From G963665595 sp963665595 (GTDB taxonomy: Bacteria > Actinomycetota > Coriobacteriia > Coriobacteriales > CADBOM01), in NCBI GenBank assembly GCA_963665595.2, contig CAXXJK010000004.1, positions 558,001 through 622,000 on the forward strand: DNA of 64,000 nt. The letters are read 5' to 3'. Every line of letters begins with the position of its first letter. Position 1 is the stretch's first letter. A program made the position numbers and the translations under genes. This document shows positions 9,150 to 17,208 of this stretch, piece by piece. Below the pieces are notes generated by a model, which saw nothing but the letters and a program-made list of their open reading frames with translations, ran no database searches and was not told the origin of the DNA.

Positions 9150-9262
9150 CCGTTGCTAGTCACCTAAAGCGACACTGCGAGTCAAAATAAAGGCTCAGCC
9201 CTAACCGCCAGAGATGGCCTCATTTAGATGAGAATAGAAGTCCCCTGCAAGGGGATTTCTTC
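9150..9262 (+). ncRNA. tracrRNA
   Basis: The plus strand at about 9157-9187 repeats the CRISPR repeat with a few changes (TAGTCACCTAAAGCGACACT and onward), so its transcript would pair with minus-strand crRNA. Directly after comes GTCAAAATAAAGGCTCAGCCC, closely resembling the anti-repeat end and nexus of S. pyogenes tracrRNA (GTTAAAATAAGGCTAGTCCG). Then follow hairpins GCCA-GAGA-TGGC (9207-9218) and CTCAT-TTAG-ATGAG (9219-9232), and a terminator-like stem (9237-9262). A candidate -10 TATTAT lies at 9140-9145 with TG motifs in front; no clear -35 was found. It is transcribed away from cas9, starting about 35 bases from the cas9 start codon. Exact ends are inferred. Confidence 0.9.
9237..9262 (+). 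terminator. tracrRNA terminal hairpin
   Basis: Arms GAAGTCCCC (9237-9245) and GGGGA..CTTC (9251-9262) pair with a two-base bulge. The downstream GTTTCGTCC is only moderately T-rich, so it is a plausible but not perfect intrinsic terminator and also serves as the 3' tracrRNA stem. Confidence 0.6.
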
Positions 9263-9371
9263 GTTTCGTCCTTTCGGAACATCTTAAGACCGATATTGAT
9301 GCGCTTCCACGAAATAGGAATACAGCATTATGAATAGAGCTGTTACGTGTCATTTCTATACTCCTCGCCAA

Positions 9372-9450
9372 ATATTCTTATCTTATTACCAAAAACGATA
9401 GTTATATAGCGTTATTTCAAATTATTTCAGATAAGCCGGACATTATTGCT
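9372..9450. repeat. Upstream-region repeat, copy 1
   Basis: About 75 bases starting ATTCTTATC and ending GGACATTATTG are roughly 75% identical to 11527-11597. Shared blocks include ATTCTTATC, AAAACGATAG, TTATTTCAGAT and CGGACATTATTG. Copy 2 is the promoter region of the surface-protein gene at 11478. Copy 1 has no homologous gene after it, only a short frame preceded by GAGGAG (minus strand, ATG near 9352) that runs into the tracrRNA terminator. It looks like the remains of a duplicated promoter. Confidence 0.65.
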
Positions 9451-9518
9451 GAAAAGCCCAAATGTTTTCGTGTCTCCTCTACTAACCAGCAGAGACAAGC
9501 TTGAAGCCTGAACGATTT

Positions 9519-9549
9519 AAGGCGGACAACGCTATGCGCTATCCGCCTT
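9519..9549. terminator. Hairpin after the surface-protein gene
   Basis: Arms AAGGCGGA (9519-9526) and TCCGCCTT (9542-9549) with an inner CGC/GCG pair. It lies about 80 bases downstream of the surface-protein stop at 9627 and is flanked by A/T on both sides, so it could act in either direction. Confidence 0.65.
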
Positions 9550-9626
9550 TTGATTTCACTGCTCATACGATAATTCTTGCCTACGACCGGCAAATAATGA
9601 ATCTTCCTAAAATGTCAGCTCTCGCC

Positions 9627-11478
9627 TTAGCCCAGTATATCCCGCAAAGTGACCGTTATCATTTTAGCCATACTGGCGCGCCATGCAGTATCTTGCGGAT
9701 TCATCTGATAGGTACCGTCGCCCTGAGATACTCCGCCAACAATGCCCCGAGATGCGCACCACTTTACATAATTGATGTGGCTGGCGTCAGTAACCCAATC
9801 GCTCACTGTGTTCATGCCCTCTGTGTTGCTATAGTCAACGGTTTCAAACGAGTTTGCCAAACTACTATCAAAAACATTAGCAAAGCACTGAAACATTTTG
9901 CAAAGTTGTTCACGCGTAACTGAGTTATCCGGGAACGCATAACGACCATCCGAGTCGGCATTGCCAGTCAATATGCCCGTATCGTAGGCCCAGTTAAGCG
10001 CTGCGGTATAGTACTGGTTACCTGGATCATCAGAGAAGTGGTTGCTCGTCAGCGCGAATTTGGCTGGATCAGTTGTCGAACCATACGTTTTTGATATCGT
10101 TGAATCCTGACCGCATGCATAGCGATACATGACAGTAGCCGCTTGTGCGCGAGTTATATCATTATACGGGCCAAAACTATCTGTGCCAGAATACCCGCTC
10201 ATAAGACCATTAGTAAGAACATAGCTCAACCAACCGCCTGTCACATACCAAGAAGTTGAATCGATATCATGATACATAGACACATATTGTGGGACGGCTT
10301 CGCCGAAATGACTCGAAACACATCTTTCGAGGTCTTGCGTATATGAGATGTAGTTATAGGAACATTTAAGGTAAATGAGCTTCTTGTTCTGAGCTATATC
10401 CAAATTTGTGAGCAAATTTTTCCTGCAGTCCAAGTATCCCAAACCGCTACAGCCACTCAAGTCAAGAGAAGTGAGTAAATTTAAAGTACACGTCATATAT
10501 GACAGAGCCGTATCACCGCTCACATCAAGAGAGGCGAGGCGGTTTGAATCGCACTGAAGGTATGTCATAGCTGTATTATTGCTCGCATCAAGAGAAGTCA
10601 GCAAGTTTGAAGTACACGTCAGGTTTGTTAAAGTTTCAATATTACTCGCGCGAAGAGAGACGAGTTTATTCGAGCCACACTGTAGCATTACTAAAGCTTT
10701 GTTATTATTTACGTCGAGAGAGATAAGTTGGTTCGAGGTGCAATCCAAATTTGTTAAGACCGTGCTATCACTGACGTCAAGCAAAGTAAGCTGATTTGAA
10801 CGACAATTTAGGCTCTCCAAAGCCGTGTCATTGCTCACATCAAGAGAAATAAGCTTGTTTCCAGAGCAATCCAGCCATGTCAGTACCGTGTCGTTGCTCG
10901 CTTTAAGAGAAACGAGGTCATTGGACTGACACGACAAAGACTTCAAGGCAGTATTGTTACTGACATCAAGGGAAGCAAGATCGTTATCGGGACAATACAG
11001 GAATGCTAAAGCTTTGTTCTTGCTCACATCAAGAGAAGTAAGATGATCTGAACTACATTCCAGCCCAACAAGCGTCAAGCAGTTGCTGACATCGATTGCG
11101 GTAAGTGTCGAACTATTATTGATTTGTACCGAGACCACAGCTACACCGTCAAGAGTTGCGGGTATAGTAACTGAACTTGAAGTCCCCACATAACCATCAA
11201 TATAAACTCCCGCTCCACGTAACCCCCCCCATCAGAAGTATTGATTGTATACGTCAGGTTTGTTGCGGGATCGACAAGCGACTGAGCCGTTATGGCGTTG
11301 GTCGACTGCGTTCCTGTCTGGGTGGCGGCAAAAGCCGTCAGCGGCACAGAAAACATCATGACCAAGGATGACAAAAAGCAGACCCATATAGGGTGCTTTC
11401 GATAAGGCCCCCCGCCTTCTTATACTGACCGTCATGTTTTCGTTGAGCAAAACTATATGCATAATCTATCAGGTTCAT
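9627..11478 (-). CDS. Leucine-rich-repeat, S-layer-homology surface protein (frameshifted)
   Basis: Exported cell-surface protein of about 617 residues when two frameshifts are repaired. ATG 11478 has a perfect AGGAG. A signal peptide follows (hydrophobic WVCFLSSLVMMFSVPLTAFA around 11330-11390). Then come about a dozen repeats of roughly 21 residues with the consensus LTSLDVSNNTALTxLxCxSNQ, a leucine-rich solenoid. The C-terminal 200 residues hold S-layer-homology modules (FGPYNDITRAQAATVMYRYA; AFPDNSVTREQLCKMF; DTAWRASMAKMITVTLRDIL) that bind secondary wall polymer. The frame breaks at G6 (11407-11412) and again at G8 (11223-11230); one extra G in each tract restores a single frame. The longest uninterrupted part is 9627-11210. 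This could be slipped-strand phase variation, decay, or homopolymer sequencing error. Its ligand is unknown. Confidence 0.8.
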
Positions 11479-11526
11479 TTTCTCACTCCTCATATCATGG
11501 AATTGAAGTTCTGCATGCTTACCATC

Positions 11527-11597
11527 TATTCTTATCCCCAAAACGATAGCTATATATCGCCATTTCTAATTATTTCAGATGAGGCGGACATTATTGT
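11527..11597 (-). promoter_or_regulatory. Promoter region of the surface protein, repeat copy 2
   Basis: The region between the LuxR gene's stop and the surface-protein start contains an inverted repeat CGATA-N6-TATCG (11544-11559) embedded in an AT-rich TATATA stretch. The same element recurs, slightly changed, at 9396-9411 in repeat copy 1. Conservation in two places suggests an operator or promoter core; the regulator is unknown, with the adjacent LuxR protein a candidate. Confidence 0.45.
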
Positions 11598-11606
11598 TTG
11601 CTCCCC

Positions 11607-13115
11607 CTACTCACTTATCACGTCCTCCGTCAACGCTTGCTCAACCTTGTCCATGAGAACCTGCTGAGACTTGATATCCATCTTCCGGTAGATATGCATG
11701 ATATGCGTGCGCGCCGTGCCTTCTGAGATGATGAGAGTGCTCGCAATATAATGAGCATTGCGCCCCTTCGCCAGAAGTATGAGCACTTCGTTTTCGCGCG
11801 CTGAGAGGTTATAGCGCTGCGCCACCTGGTTGCAGGCGTTTAAGAACATTGCCTCAGAATCGCTAGTGTCAAGAGAGGCATTCTTACGCTCTCTATTCTG
11901 CTTCAACGTATGAATTATATTCAGTATGTACAAGATGAATATTCCCACAAAGCAGCCGATGATCACAAACACGCTTGAGAATCCGGGAACAAGCCCGGGC
12001 AGAATAGTCGTGCTGAGTATCCCCATAGCCCAGCCAAGCATAAAGCAGAGATGCGTTATGCAGGTGTAGCTGAAACGACGGCTCTCATCAGACATCTGGC
12101 GGGGTACCACCCAGACAAAAAGGAGCAGAACAGCGTAGCATATCCCCAGGGGCATGAAGTATACCGACACCAAGCTCTTGCCAAAATAGTCTGACAGATA
12201 CAGACTTGCAATGATGAGGGGCAATATGAGGGTACGGAGTAATTCAAGTACTTCAACCTCATGAAGATACCGCAAGGCGACAATGAACAATGCGCCACCT
12301 AGTAGCGTCCCAATGCCAGAGACAACCTGGATGTTCATAGATATGACGCCGCCGTCTTGAAGAGTCATACCCAGACAAAGCAGTGTTATGCCCAATGTAT
12401 TGAGCAGGAATAAGTCAAGACAATACCCTACAAACTCCTTCTTACTGAAGCTCTTAACGCCGTTTTCAGTTTCGATATCGCGGTCTTCACGTTCCTTCTG
12501 TATCAAATCTGGTGTCCGCAGTTTGTCGGCCACCAAAAGAAGCACCGTTGAGATGGGCAAGAAGAAAAATGCCAAGAAGATACTGAATAGCTGAGGCAAC
12601 AGCGCAATGGTCATCTGAAGAATTCCCGCGACTATCAAGCCTAACGCCAAAGCGATCACAGACTTTTTGATGCCCGACTTAAGAAAGAAATTTGCATAAA
12701 CCAAGAACATGAATATAGAAAATTGTGTGAGCAGCGTCGAAGACGACACCAGCCAGTCGGGTATGTTGCCGTATACCCAAAGAATCTTGATGACAAAGTA
12801 GGTGATTTGAAGGAGATTCAGGACTATCAATAGAGGCAGCGAACGATATATCACATGCTTTTTTGATATCCCGATAAGCGATAACGTGCCCACAACAAGA
12901 AGAACGACGATAAGAAAATCTTCGAGAAGGTTTATGTGGCCCACATTCCATAACATGGTATATCTATCGACCTTAGAAGCCGCAATACAAAAGCCAAGCC
13001 CCAAGCTGGATAGTATAAGCCAACGATTTGACACGCGGTTACCCGCAGCCAGCCCTATAAACTTTTCAATCAGGTTCTGACCAGTAATCTGGGTTTCTGC
13101 ACCCATATATGCCAC
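11607..13115 (-). CDS. Membrane-bound LuxR-family transcriptional regulator (12 TM)
   Basis: A 502-residue protein with about twelve hydrophobic segments over residues 30-410 and a C-terminal LuxR/FixJ helix-turn-helix (about 437-495: LSARENEVLILLAKGRNAHYIASTLIISEGTARTHIMHIYRKMD, shown here in outline as LSARE...GTARTHIMHIYRKM). This architecture is greatly expanded in Eggerthellaceae, where such genes usually sit beside the respiratory flavoprotein or molybdoenzyme they control. Here it is divergent from the Tat flavin reductase at 13313 with a 197-base shared upstream region, so control of that reductase is a reasonable inference. The membrane part presumably senses the substrate. The start at ATG 13115 fits the hydrophobicity pattern. 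Confidence 0.88.
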   Translation of the reverse strand: MAYMGAETQITGQNLIEKFIGLAAGNRVSNRWLILSSLGLGFCIAASKVDRYTMLWNVGHINLLEDFLIVVLLVVGTLSLIGISKKHVIYRSLPLLIVLNLLQITYFVIKILWVYGNIPDWLVSSSTLLTQFSIFMFLVYANFFLKSGIKKSVIALALGLIVAGILQMTIALLPQLFSIFLAFFFLPISTVLLLVADKLRTPDLIQKEREDRDIETENGVKSFSKKEFVGYCLDLFLLNTLGITLLCLGMTLQDGGVISMNIQVVSGIGTLLGGALFIVALRYLHEVEVLELLRTLILPLIIASLYLSDYFGKSLVSVYFMPLGICYAVLLLFVWVVPRQMSDESRRFSYTCITHLCFMLGWAMGILSTTILPGLVPGFSSVFVIIGCFVGIFILYILNIIHTLKQNRERKNASLDTSDSEAMFLNACNQVAQRYNLSARENEVLILLAKGRNAHYIASTLIISEGTARTHIMHIYRKMDIKSQQVLMDKVEQALTEDVISE

Positions 13116-13312
13116 CTATTCACACTCACCACGTAGCATTTCATCATTGCATAGCCGTCTCATAAAAGAATCTGATTTTAAATCTGATTCCTGCGAAACA
13201 ATACGACTCTGCATCAGATGCCTCATCCTCTCACATTTCTATAGTATAGCGAAGTCGCTTACAGGAGAACATGCGATGAAACGTGTCTTAGATTAGAGAG
13301 GATTTGATAGAT

Positions 13313-14926
13313 ATGGAAATGTCACGACGTAGATTTCTGGAAGTTGCCGCTGTTGCAACAACCGGGCTCGCCGCGCTTGGTGCGGCAGGCTGTACCTCGA
13401 ATTCAGGGAGTCAGTCCAGCACTGGCACCAAGATTACTCCGAGCAAAACCGTTGATTGCGACGTAGTAGTTGTAGGTGTGGGTGTCTCTGGTATCAGCGC
13501 TTGCGTTGAGGCCGCGGAGTTGGGGGCAAATGTTGTTGGTATCGACCGCGCCGTTGGCCCTATCGGGACCAACGCGACCATGGTCAAGGGTATGTATGGT
13601 GTGGGGGACCCAAGCAACATAGGTGCAAACTTCAAGTATCTTACTTCGACCACGTACTATCAGTACAACAATCGGTTTGTACGGCGCTATCTGGATATAA
13701 TCGACTCCCAAGTAGCCCGCTATATCAGCAAGGGATGTAGCATCTCGACGGTCACGATTCCCGCATCCTCTACCGGAAGCGGTGTACCTTCAGTACAGCA
13801 TATGTGGTCGCAGAGTGGTACCAAGCGAGGAAACGAAATCAGCAACATGCTCACGCAATACAGTAATTTGACCCTGTGCTGGGAAACCGAAGTAATACAG
13901 CTTCTGGCAGACAACGGCAAGGTCACCGGGGTCTACGCAAAAGACCAGAGCGGCGTCATCACACAATATAATGCAAAAGGCGGTGTCATCGTCTGCACAG
14001 GAGGCTTCGCGAACAACACGGAAATGATGAAAAAGTATATGGGCGGCGCAACAGCAATGGTAACGGGAAGCCTTAACAACGATGGTGCCGGCATCAAGAT
14101 GTTGCAGGCCGTAGGCGGACAGATGGGTAAGAACTATGCCATCAATGCCACTGAAGGCGGTGCCATGAACCCCAAGGCTTCATGCGGCATCAACGTGATG
14201 GATTCAGGGTACAGCTCTATGCTTCGTTCCATCCTGATGGGCGATGTTCTTATCAACAGATACGGCAAGCGGTTTGTAGATGAAGCCGTTATGTGCAAGA
14301 AGACCATGATGTTTTGCTCTGAGCCCGTCACACGTGAAGGTGGCAAATATTATGCCATCATGACGCAAGCCGAAATGAACATGCTCAAGACCATGAACCT
14401 CGCAGAGTTTTGTCTCCAACGTTATGGTTTTAAGATCACCAACGCCATGATATTGATATTCCTCGCCGCAAACCCGATGCCAAACTTTGATACCGATGCA
14501 GAGAAGGCTATTAAAGAGGGCTGGTGTTGGAAGGGCACAACATTCAAGGAACTTGAAGAGAAATCCGGTATCCCCAATATCGCTACAACGATGGATGAGT
14601 ATAACCAGATGTGCGCTCAGGGAGTAGACACGCTCCTCTATAAGGACCCCGCATTCCTGAAACCCTACAATGAATCTGATGGGCCATTCTATCTGGTCGA
14701 GAACTACCTGGGTCTTTGCTGCACACAAGGTGGCATACGGACCGATGGCGAATGCCATGCACTGAACAGCGACTTCACCGTTATCGACGGCCTCTATGTG
14801 GCTGGTATGGATGCCGACAACGAGTCGACACCCTATATCATCGGTGCAACCTGCCAAGGCTTTTGCGTTGGCGCTGGCTATATCGCCGCAGAGAATGCCG
14901 TAGCACGCGCAAAGAGCAATAAGTAG
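13313..14926 (+). CDS. Tat-exported FAD-dependent reductase (fumarate-reductase flavoprotein family)
   Basis: A 537-residue flavoprotein. The start chosen is ATG 13313, about ten bases after AGAGAGGA. A twin-arginine signal (SRRRFLEVAAVATTGLAAL) ends in a lipobox-like GAAGC, so the enzyme is exported folded and may be lipid-anchored. A Rossmann FAD-binding motif VVVGVGVSGISACVEAAELG follows, with family motifs GKRFVDEAV in the capping region and a C-terminal GGIRTDGE...GLYVAGMDAD. Relatives reduce alkenes such as fumarate, urocanate, cinnamates or steroid enones as terminal electron acceptors; the substrate cannot be read from the sequence. There is no fused haem or FMN domain, so electrons probably come from the small haem lipoprotein encoded 107 bases downstream. 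Confidence 0.9.
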   Translation: MEMSRRRFLEVAAVATTGLAALGAAGCTSNSGSQSSTGTKITPSKTVDCDVVVVGVGVSGISACVEAAELGANVVGIDRAVGPIGTNATMVKGMYGVGDPSNIGANFKYLTSTTYYQYNNRFVRRYLDIIDSQVARYISKGCSISTVTIPASSTGSGVPSVQHMWSQSGTKRGNEISNMLTQYSNLTLCWETEVIQLLADNGKVTGVYAKDQSGVITQYNAKGGVIVCTGGFANNTEMMKKYMGGATAMVTGSLNNDGAGIKMLQAVGGQMGKNYAINATEGGAMNPKASCGINVMDSGYSSMLRSILMGDVLINRYGKRFVDEAVMCKKTMMFCSEPVTREGGKYYAIMTQAEMNMLKTMNLAEFCLQRYGFKITNAMILIFLAANPMPNFDTDAEKAIKEGWCWKGTTFKELEEKSGIPNIATTMDEYNQMCAQGVDTLLYKDPAFLKPYNESDGPFYLVENYLGLCCTQGGIRTDGECHALNSDFTVIDGLYVAGMDADNESTPYIIGATCQGFCVGAGYIAAENAVARAKSNK

Positions 14927-15033
14927 CATTACGTTGCGATAAAACCGGAGACAAGCCGAACCTATCGCGATAGCCTCTCACGATGTAGTAATGATGCGAG
15001 ACAGTCAACTCGCGCACAGATAGGAGAACTACC

Positions 15034-15354
15034 ATGAAGAAATCAAAGAAGATGTCGATACTTTTGAGCACGGCGACTATTGCCCTCGCGCTCGGCATGT
15101 TCGCGCTTGCAGGCTGTAGCAGCACTACATCGAGCAACACGACCAATACGGATACATCAAAAAGTTCAACACCGGCAGCCACTTCATACACCAAAGATGA
15201 TGTTGAGAAGGCATGCAGCGCGGGCTGCCATAGTCTCTCAGCAGTGGATTCGTGGACCGCTGCCGATGTTACTGCTACGACCGCTAGGGGTATGGTGCCC
15301 TCTCTGACGAGCGATCAGGCCGCGGCTATCGCAGCCTATTACGCTTCGAAGTAG
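15034..15354 (+). CDS. Small c-type cytochrome lipoprotein with CX3CH motif
   Basis: A 106-residue lipoprotein: basic start, hydrophobic stretch and lipobox ALAGC (C28), then a Ser/Thr-rich linker. A cytochrome-like domain (about 52-106) follows, containing CSAGCH (C61, C65, H66), a candidate axial Met in ARGMVPSLT (M87) and a terminal QAAAIAAYYASK helix, the layout of single-haem class I cytochromes. The haem motif has three rather than two residues between the cysteines; codons TGC AGC GCG GGC TGC CAT are clear. It likely carries electrons to the flavin reductase encoded just upstream, an arrangement like the cytochrome-reductase pairs (for example cgr1-cgr2) of Eggerthella. AGGAGA precedes ATG 15034. 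A strong terminator follows, closing a two-gene operon. Confidence 0.78.
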   Translation: MKKSKKMSILLSTATIALALGMFALAGCSSTTSSNTTNTDTSKSSTPAATSYTKDDVEKACSAGCHSLSAVDSWTAADVTATTARGMVPSLTSDQAAAIAAYYASK

Positions 15355-15392
15355 CAATACGCGTCAGCAGCAGCACGCATCACAAGAGATAA

Positions 15393-15436
15393 AAAGCAGG
15401 CTCTAGGATGTAGCCCCCAGAGCCTGCTTTTTTATT
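15393..15436 (+). terminator. Rho-independent terminator of the flavin reductase operon
   Basis: A 12-base-pair stem, AAAGCAGGCTCT (15393-15404) with AGAGCCTGCTTT (15419-15430), followed directly by a T tract (TTTTTT at 15428-15433). Confidence 0.92.
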
Positions 15437-15728
15437 TATCTTTCGAGAAGTCTATGCTTGTCTTGAACGTACCTTTACCAGCAATAATCACAGAGCAATC
15501 GTTACAATCTGTACCTCACTAGTACGTCATGCAGAATAGTGAAGACATATCTCGAGAGCCCCCACTATCTCGATTGATATCGTCAATAACGCCTCCCCTG
15601 AGTTCGCAGCTACTCAATCAATGAATTGAGTCTATAGAAAAAGGGCTAGTACCTTTATGCTACTATACAGATAGTGATGACCGATTTTTAAGAGTTTGGT
15701 GAAGAGGAAAGAGCATGAGGAGAATACT
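15437..15728. other. Intergenic region before the lipoprotein gene
   Basis: No coding potential on either strand. An AT-rich stretch around 15640-15680 (GCTACTATACAGATAGT) probably contains the promoter of the 15729 gene; a palindromic ATTCA/TGAAT pair lies near 15615-15630. Nothing else recognisable. Confidence 0.4.
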
Positions 15729-16337
15729 ATGAATGTTTGTATATCAGAAAAGAAGGACAGAATAGGCATCGCAAGCACTTGCATCGCTTTTATCGTAGGA
15801 TGTTTGCTATTAGCGACTCTGACGGGATGCGCAACCCAAAATGCCGGAAATGTTACCAAAGCAACTGATCAAAACAGCGCCGTCGATTCCGCAACATTGT
15901 TGAAAAAGACTATTACCTTTCCTGCTTGGTATTTCCAAGGAAAAGAAAAGAGCGATGTGGTTTCGGCACTGCAAAGTCAAGGCTATAGCGACGTTATTGC
16001 AAATGAGGATGGCTCTTACACGGTCACGGTTTCCATTGACCAATACAATCAGCTAGTAGATTCGCTACATGACAACATTGTCACGCTACTCAATAGCACG
16101 GTTGGCAGCGCCGATTCTCCGAATGTTTTAAAGGTTGATTACGATAACTCTTTTTCCAATATAAAAGTTTACCTCACTACCAATAAAATTGGTTTGTCTG
16201 AAGCGCTGCTGCCGGTAAAGTATTACGTGGCAGCTTGCATTTATCAGCAGATTGCTGGTCAACCCGTTTCTTGCACCGTGTCAATCATTGGAGCAGACGG
16301 TAACCAATTATCCAGTACAACATATCCCAAGAACTAG
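15729..16337 (+). CDS. Lipoprotein of unknown function
   Basis: A 202-residue protein starting at ATG 15729 with GAGGAG eight bases before. A basic N-terminus and hydrophobic segment (IASTCIAFIVGCLLLATL) end in the lipobox LTGC, so it is exported and lipid-anchored. The mature part is soluble, mixed alpha/beta by composition, with ITFPAWYFQGKEKSDVVSAL and YTVTVSIDQYNQLVDSL segments. Similar lipoproteins are common in Coriobacteriia but I know no function for them. It stands alone between a terminator upstream and a convergent hairpin downstream. Confidence 0.75.
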   Translation: MNVCISEKKDRIGIASTCIAFIVGCLLLATLTGCATQNAGNVTKATDQNSAVDSATLLKKTITFPAWYFQGKEKSDVVSALQSQGYSDVIANEDGSYTVTVSIDQYNQLVDSLHDNIVTLLNSTVGSADSPNVLKVDYDNSFSNIKVYLTTNKIGLSEALLPVKYYVAACIYQQIAGQPVSCTVSIIGADGNQLSSTTYPKN

Positions 16338-16465
16338 ATAAAATGAGATATTGAGAATTATTGGCAAATAGTTGAACACATATCTAATATGGGCAAACTA
16401 ATAAGTAATCGGTTGTTATCAAATTGATACATCACCACCAGCGCAACAAGTTAAATAGTGAGTCG

Positions 16466-16496
16466 CTTACGCCCTCTGCTATGCAGAGGGCGTAAG
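16466..16496. terminator. Bidirectional terminator
   Basis: A perfect 14-base-pair stem CTTACGCCCTCTGC (16466-16479) / GCAGAGGGCGTAAG (16483-16496) with a three-base loop, lying between convergent genes ending at 16337 and 16549. Confidence 0.85.
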
Positions 16497-16548
16497 TTTG
16501 AAACCTGATTAACCAATGTGTCTTAGTAGGCCACTCAAACACTGCCCG

Positions 16549-16911
16549 CTATTTCAAGATACAAGCGGAAATAAGGTTGTCCAGACGACGGATATCAATA
16601 CCCTTTTTAAGGTTTACTTTTATATGTCCCGCCCGCGTCCAAAATTCCATCTCAGCATTAAAGTCTAGCAGTTTGCCAGCATTTTCTGAGGACCACATAT
16701 CAACGGCATGCCACGGCAAAGAGTACACTTCTACCTTTTTGCCCGTCATGCCCTGTGCGTCACGAACAATAAGTCGCTTTGTCGTGAAAATGGCAGAATC
16801 TCTAATGGTCTTATAGGCGGCAATAGGCTGCTCACCCTGAACCAGTACTTGGTTTACATCATCAGGTATTGCACATTCTGAAATCAACGTCCACTCTAAA
16901 GCTGCCTCCAT
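16549..16911 (-). CDS. Bacterial PH-domain protein
   Basis: A 120-residue cytosolic protein matching the single-domain bacterial pleckstrin-homology family (bPH type). Diagnostic segments are VLVQGEQPIAAYKTIRDSAI, FTTKRLIVRDAQGMTGKKVE, YSLPWHAVDMWSSENAG and the C-terminal LKKGIDIRRLDNLISACIL. The family is widespread in Firmicutes and Actinobacteria, and its ligand and role are largely unknown. The fold is a seven-stranded barrel plus C-terminal helix, and the length fits a single complete domain. It is monocistronic, with a terminator downstream. AGAGAGGAAGTTTC precedes ATG 16911. Confidence 0.88.
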   Translation of the reverse strand: MEAALEWTLISECAIPDDVNQVLVQGEQPIAAYKTIRDSAIFTTKRLIVRDAQGMTGKKVEVYSLPWHAVDMWSSENAGKLLDFNAEMEFWTRAGHIKVNLKKGIDIRRLDNLISACILK

Positions 16912-17208
16912 GAAACTTCCTCTCTGCTATGTTGTACAGTCGCATCCCTTATGCAACTCGTAACCACTCTCACGCACAAATTTTCAGTGTTTTCAAATAC
17001 CTCGACAGTTATCTACTCTATTTTGTGGCCCTATGCAGCACCTTTACTATCCCAGAGAATATTCTAATATTAAGCATTAGGTATATTGGGTGACGCTCTC
17101 TTGAAGAATCTGAAGCGATACACATACAGAGTGCTCACATATCGACGTGTGCTACCATCATACTGCTACAGATTAACTGAACGGTATCTCGCCTTCCGCT
17201 GTGTAATA

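Noticed and set aside
14204..14929. A 241-codon minus-strand frame
   Set aside because: Shadow of the flavin reductase at 13313, which has a clear Tat signal and FAD motif.
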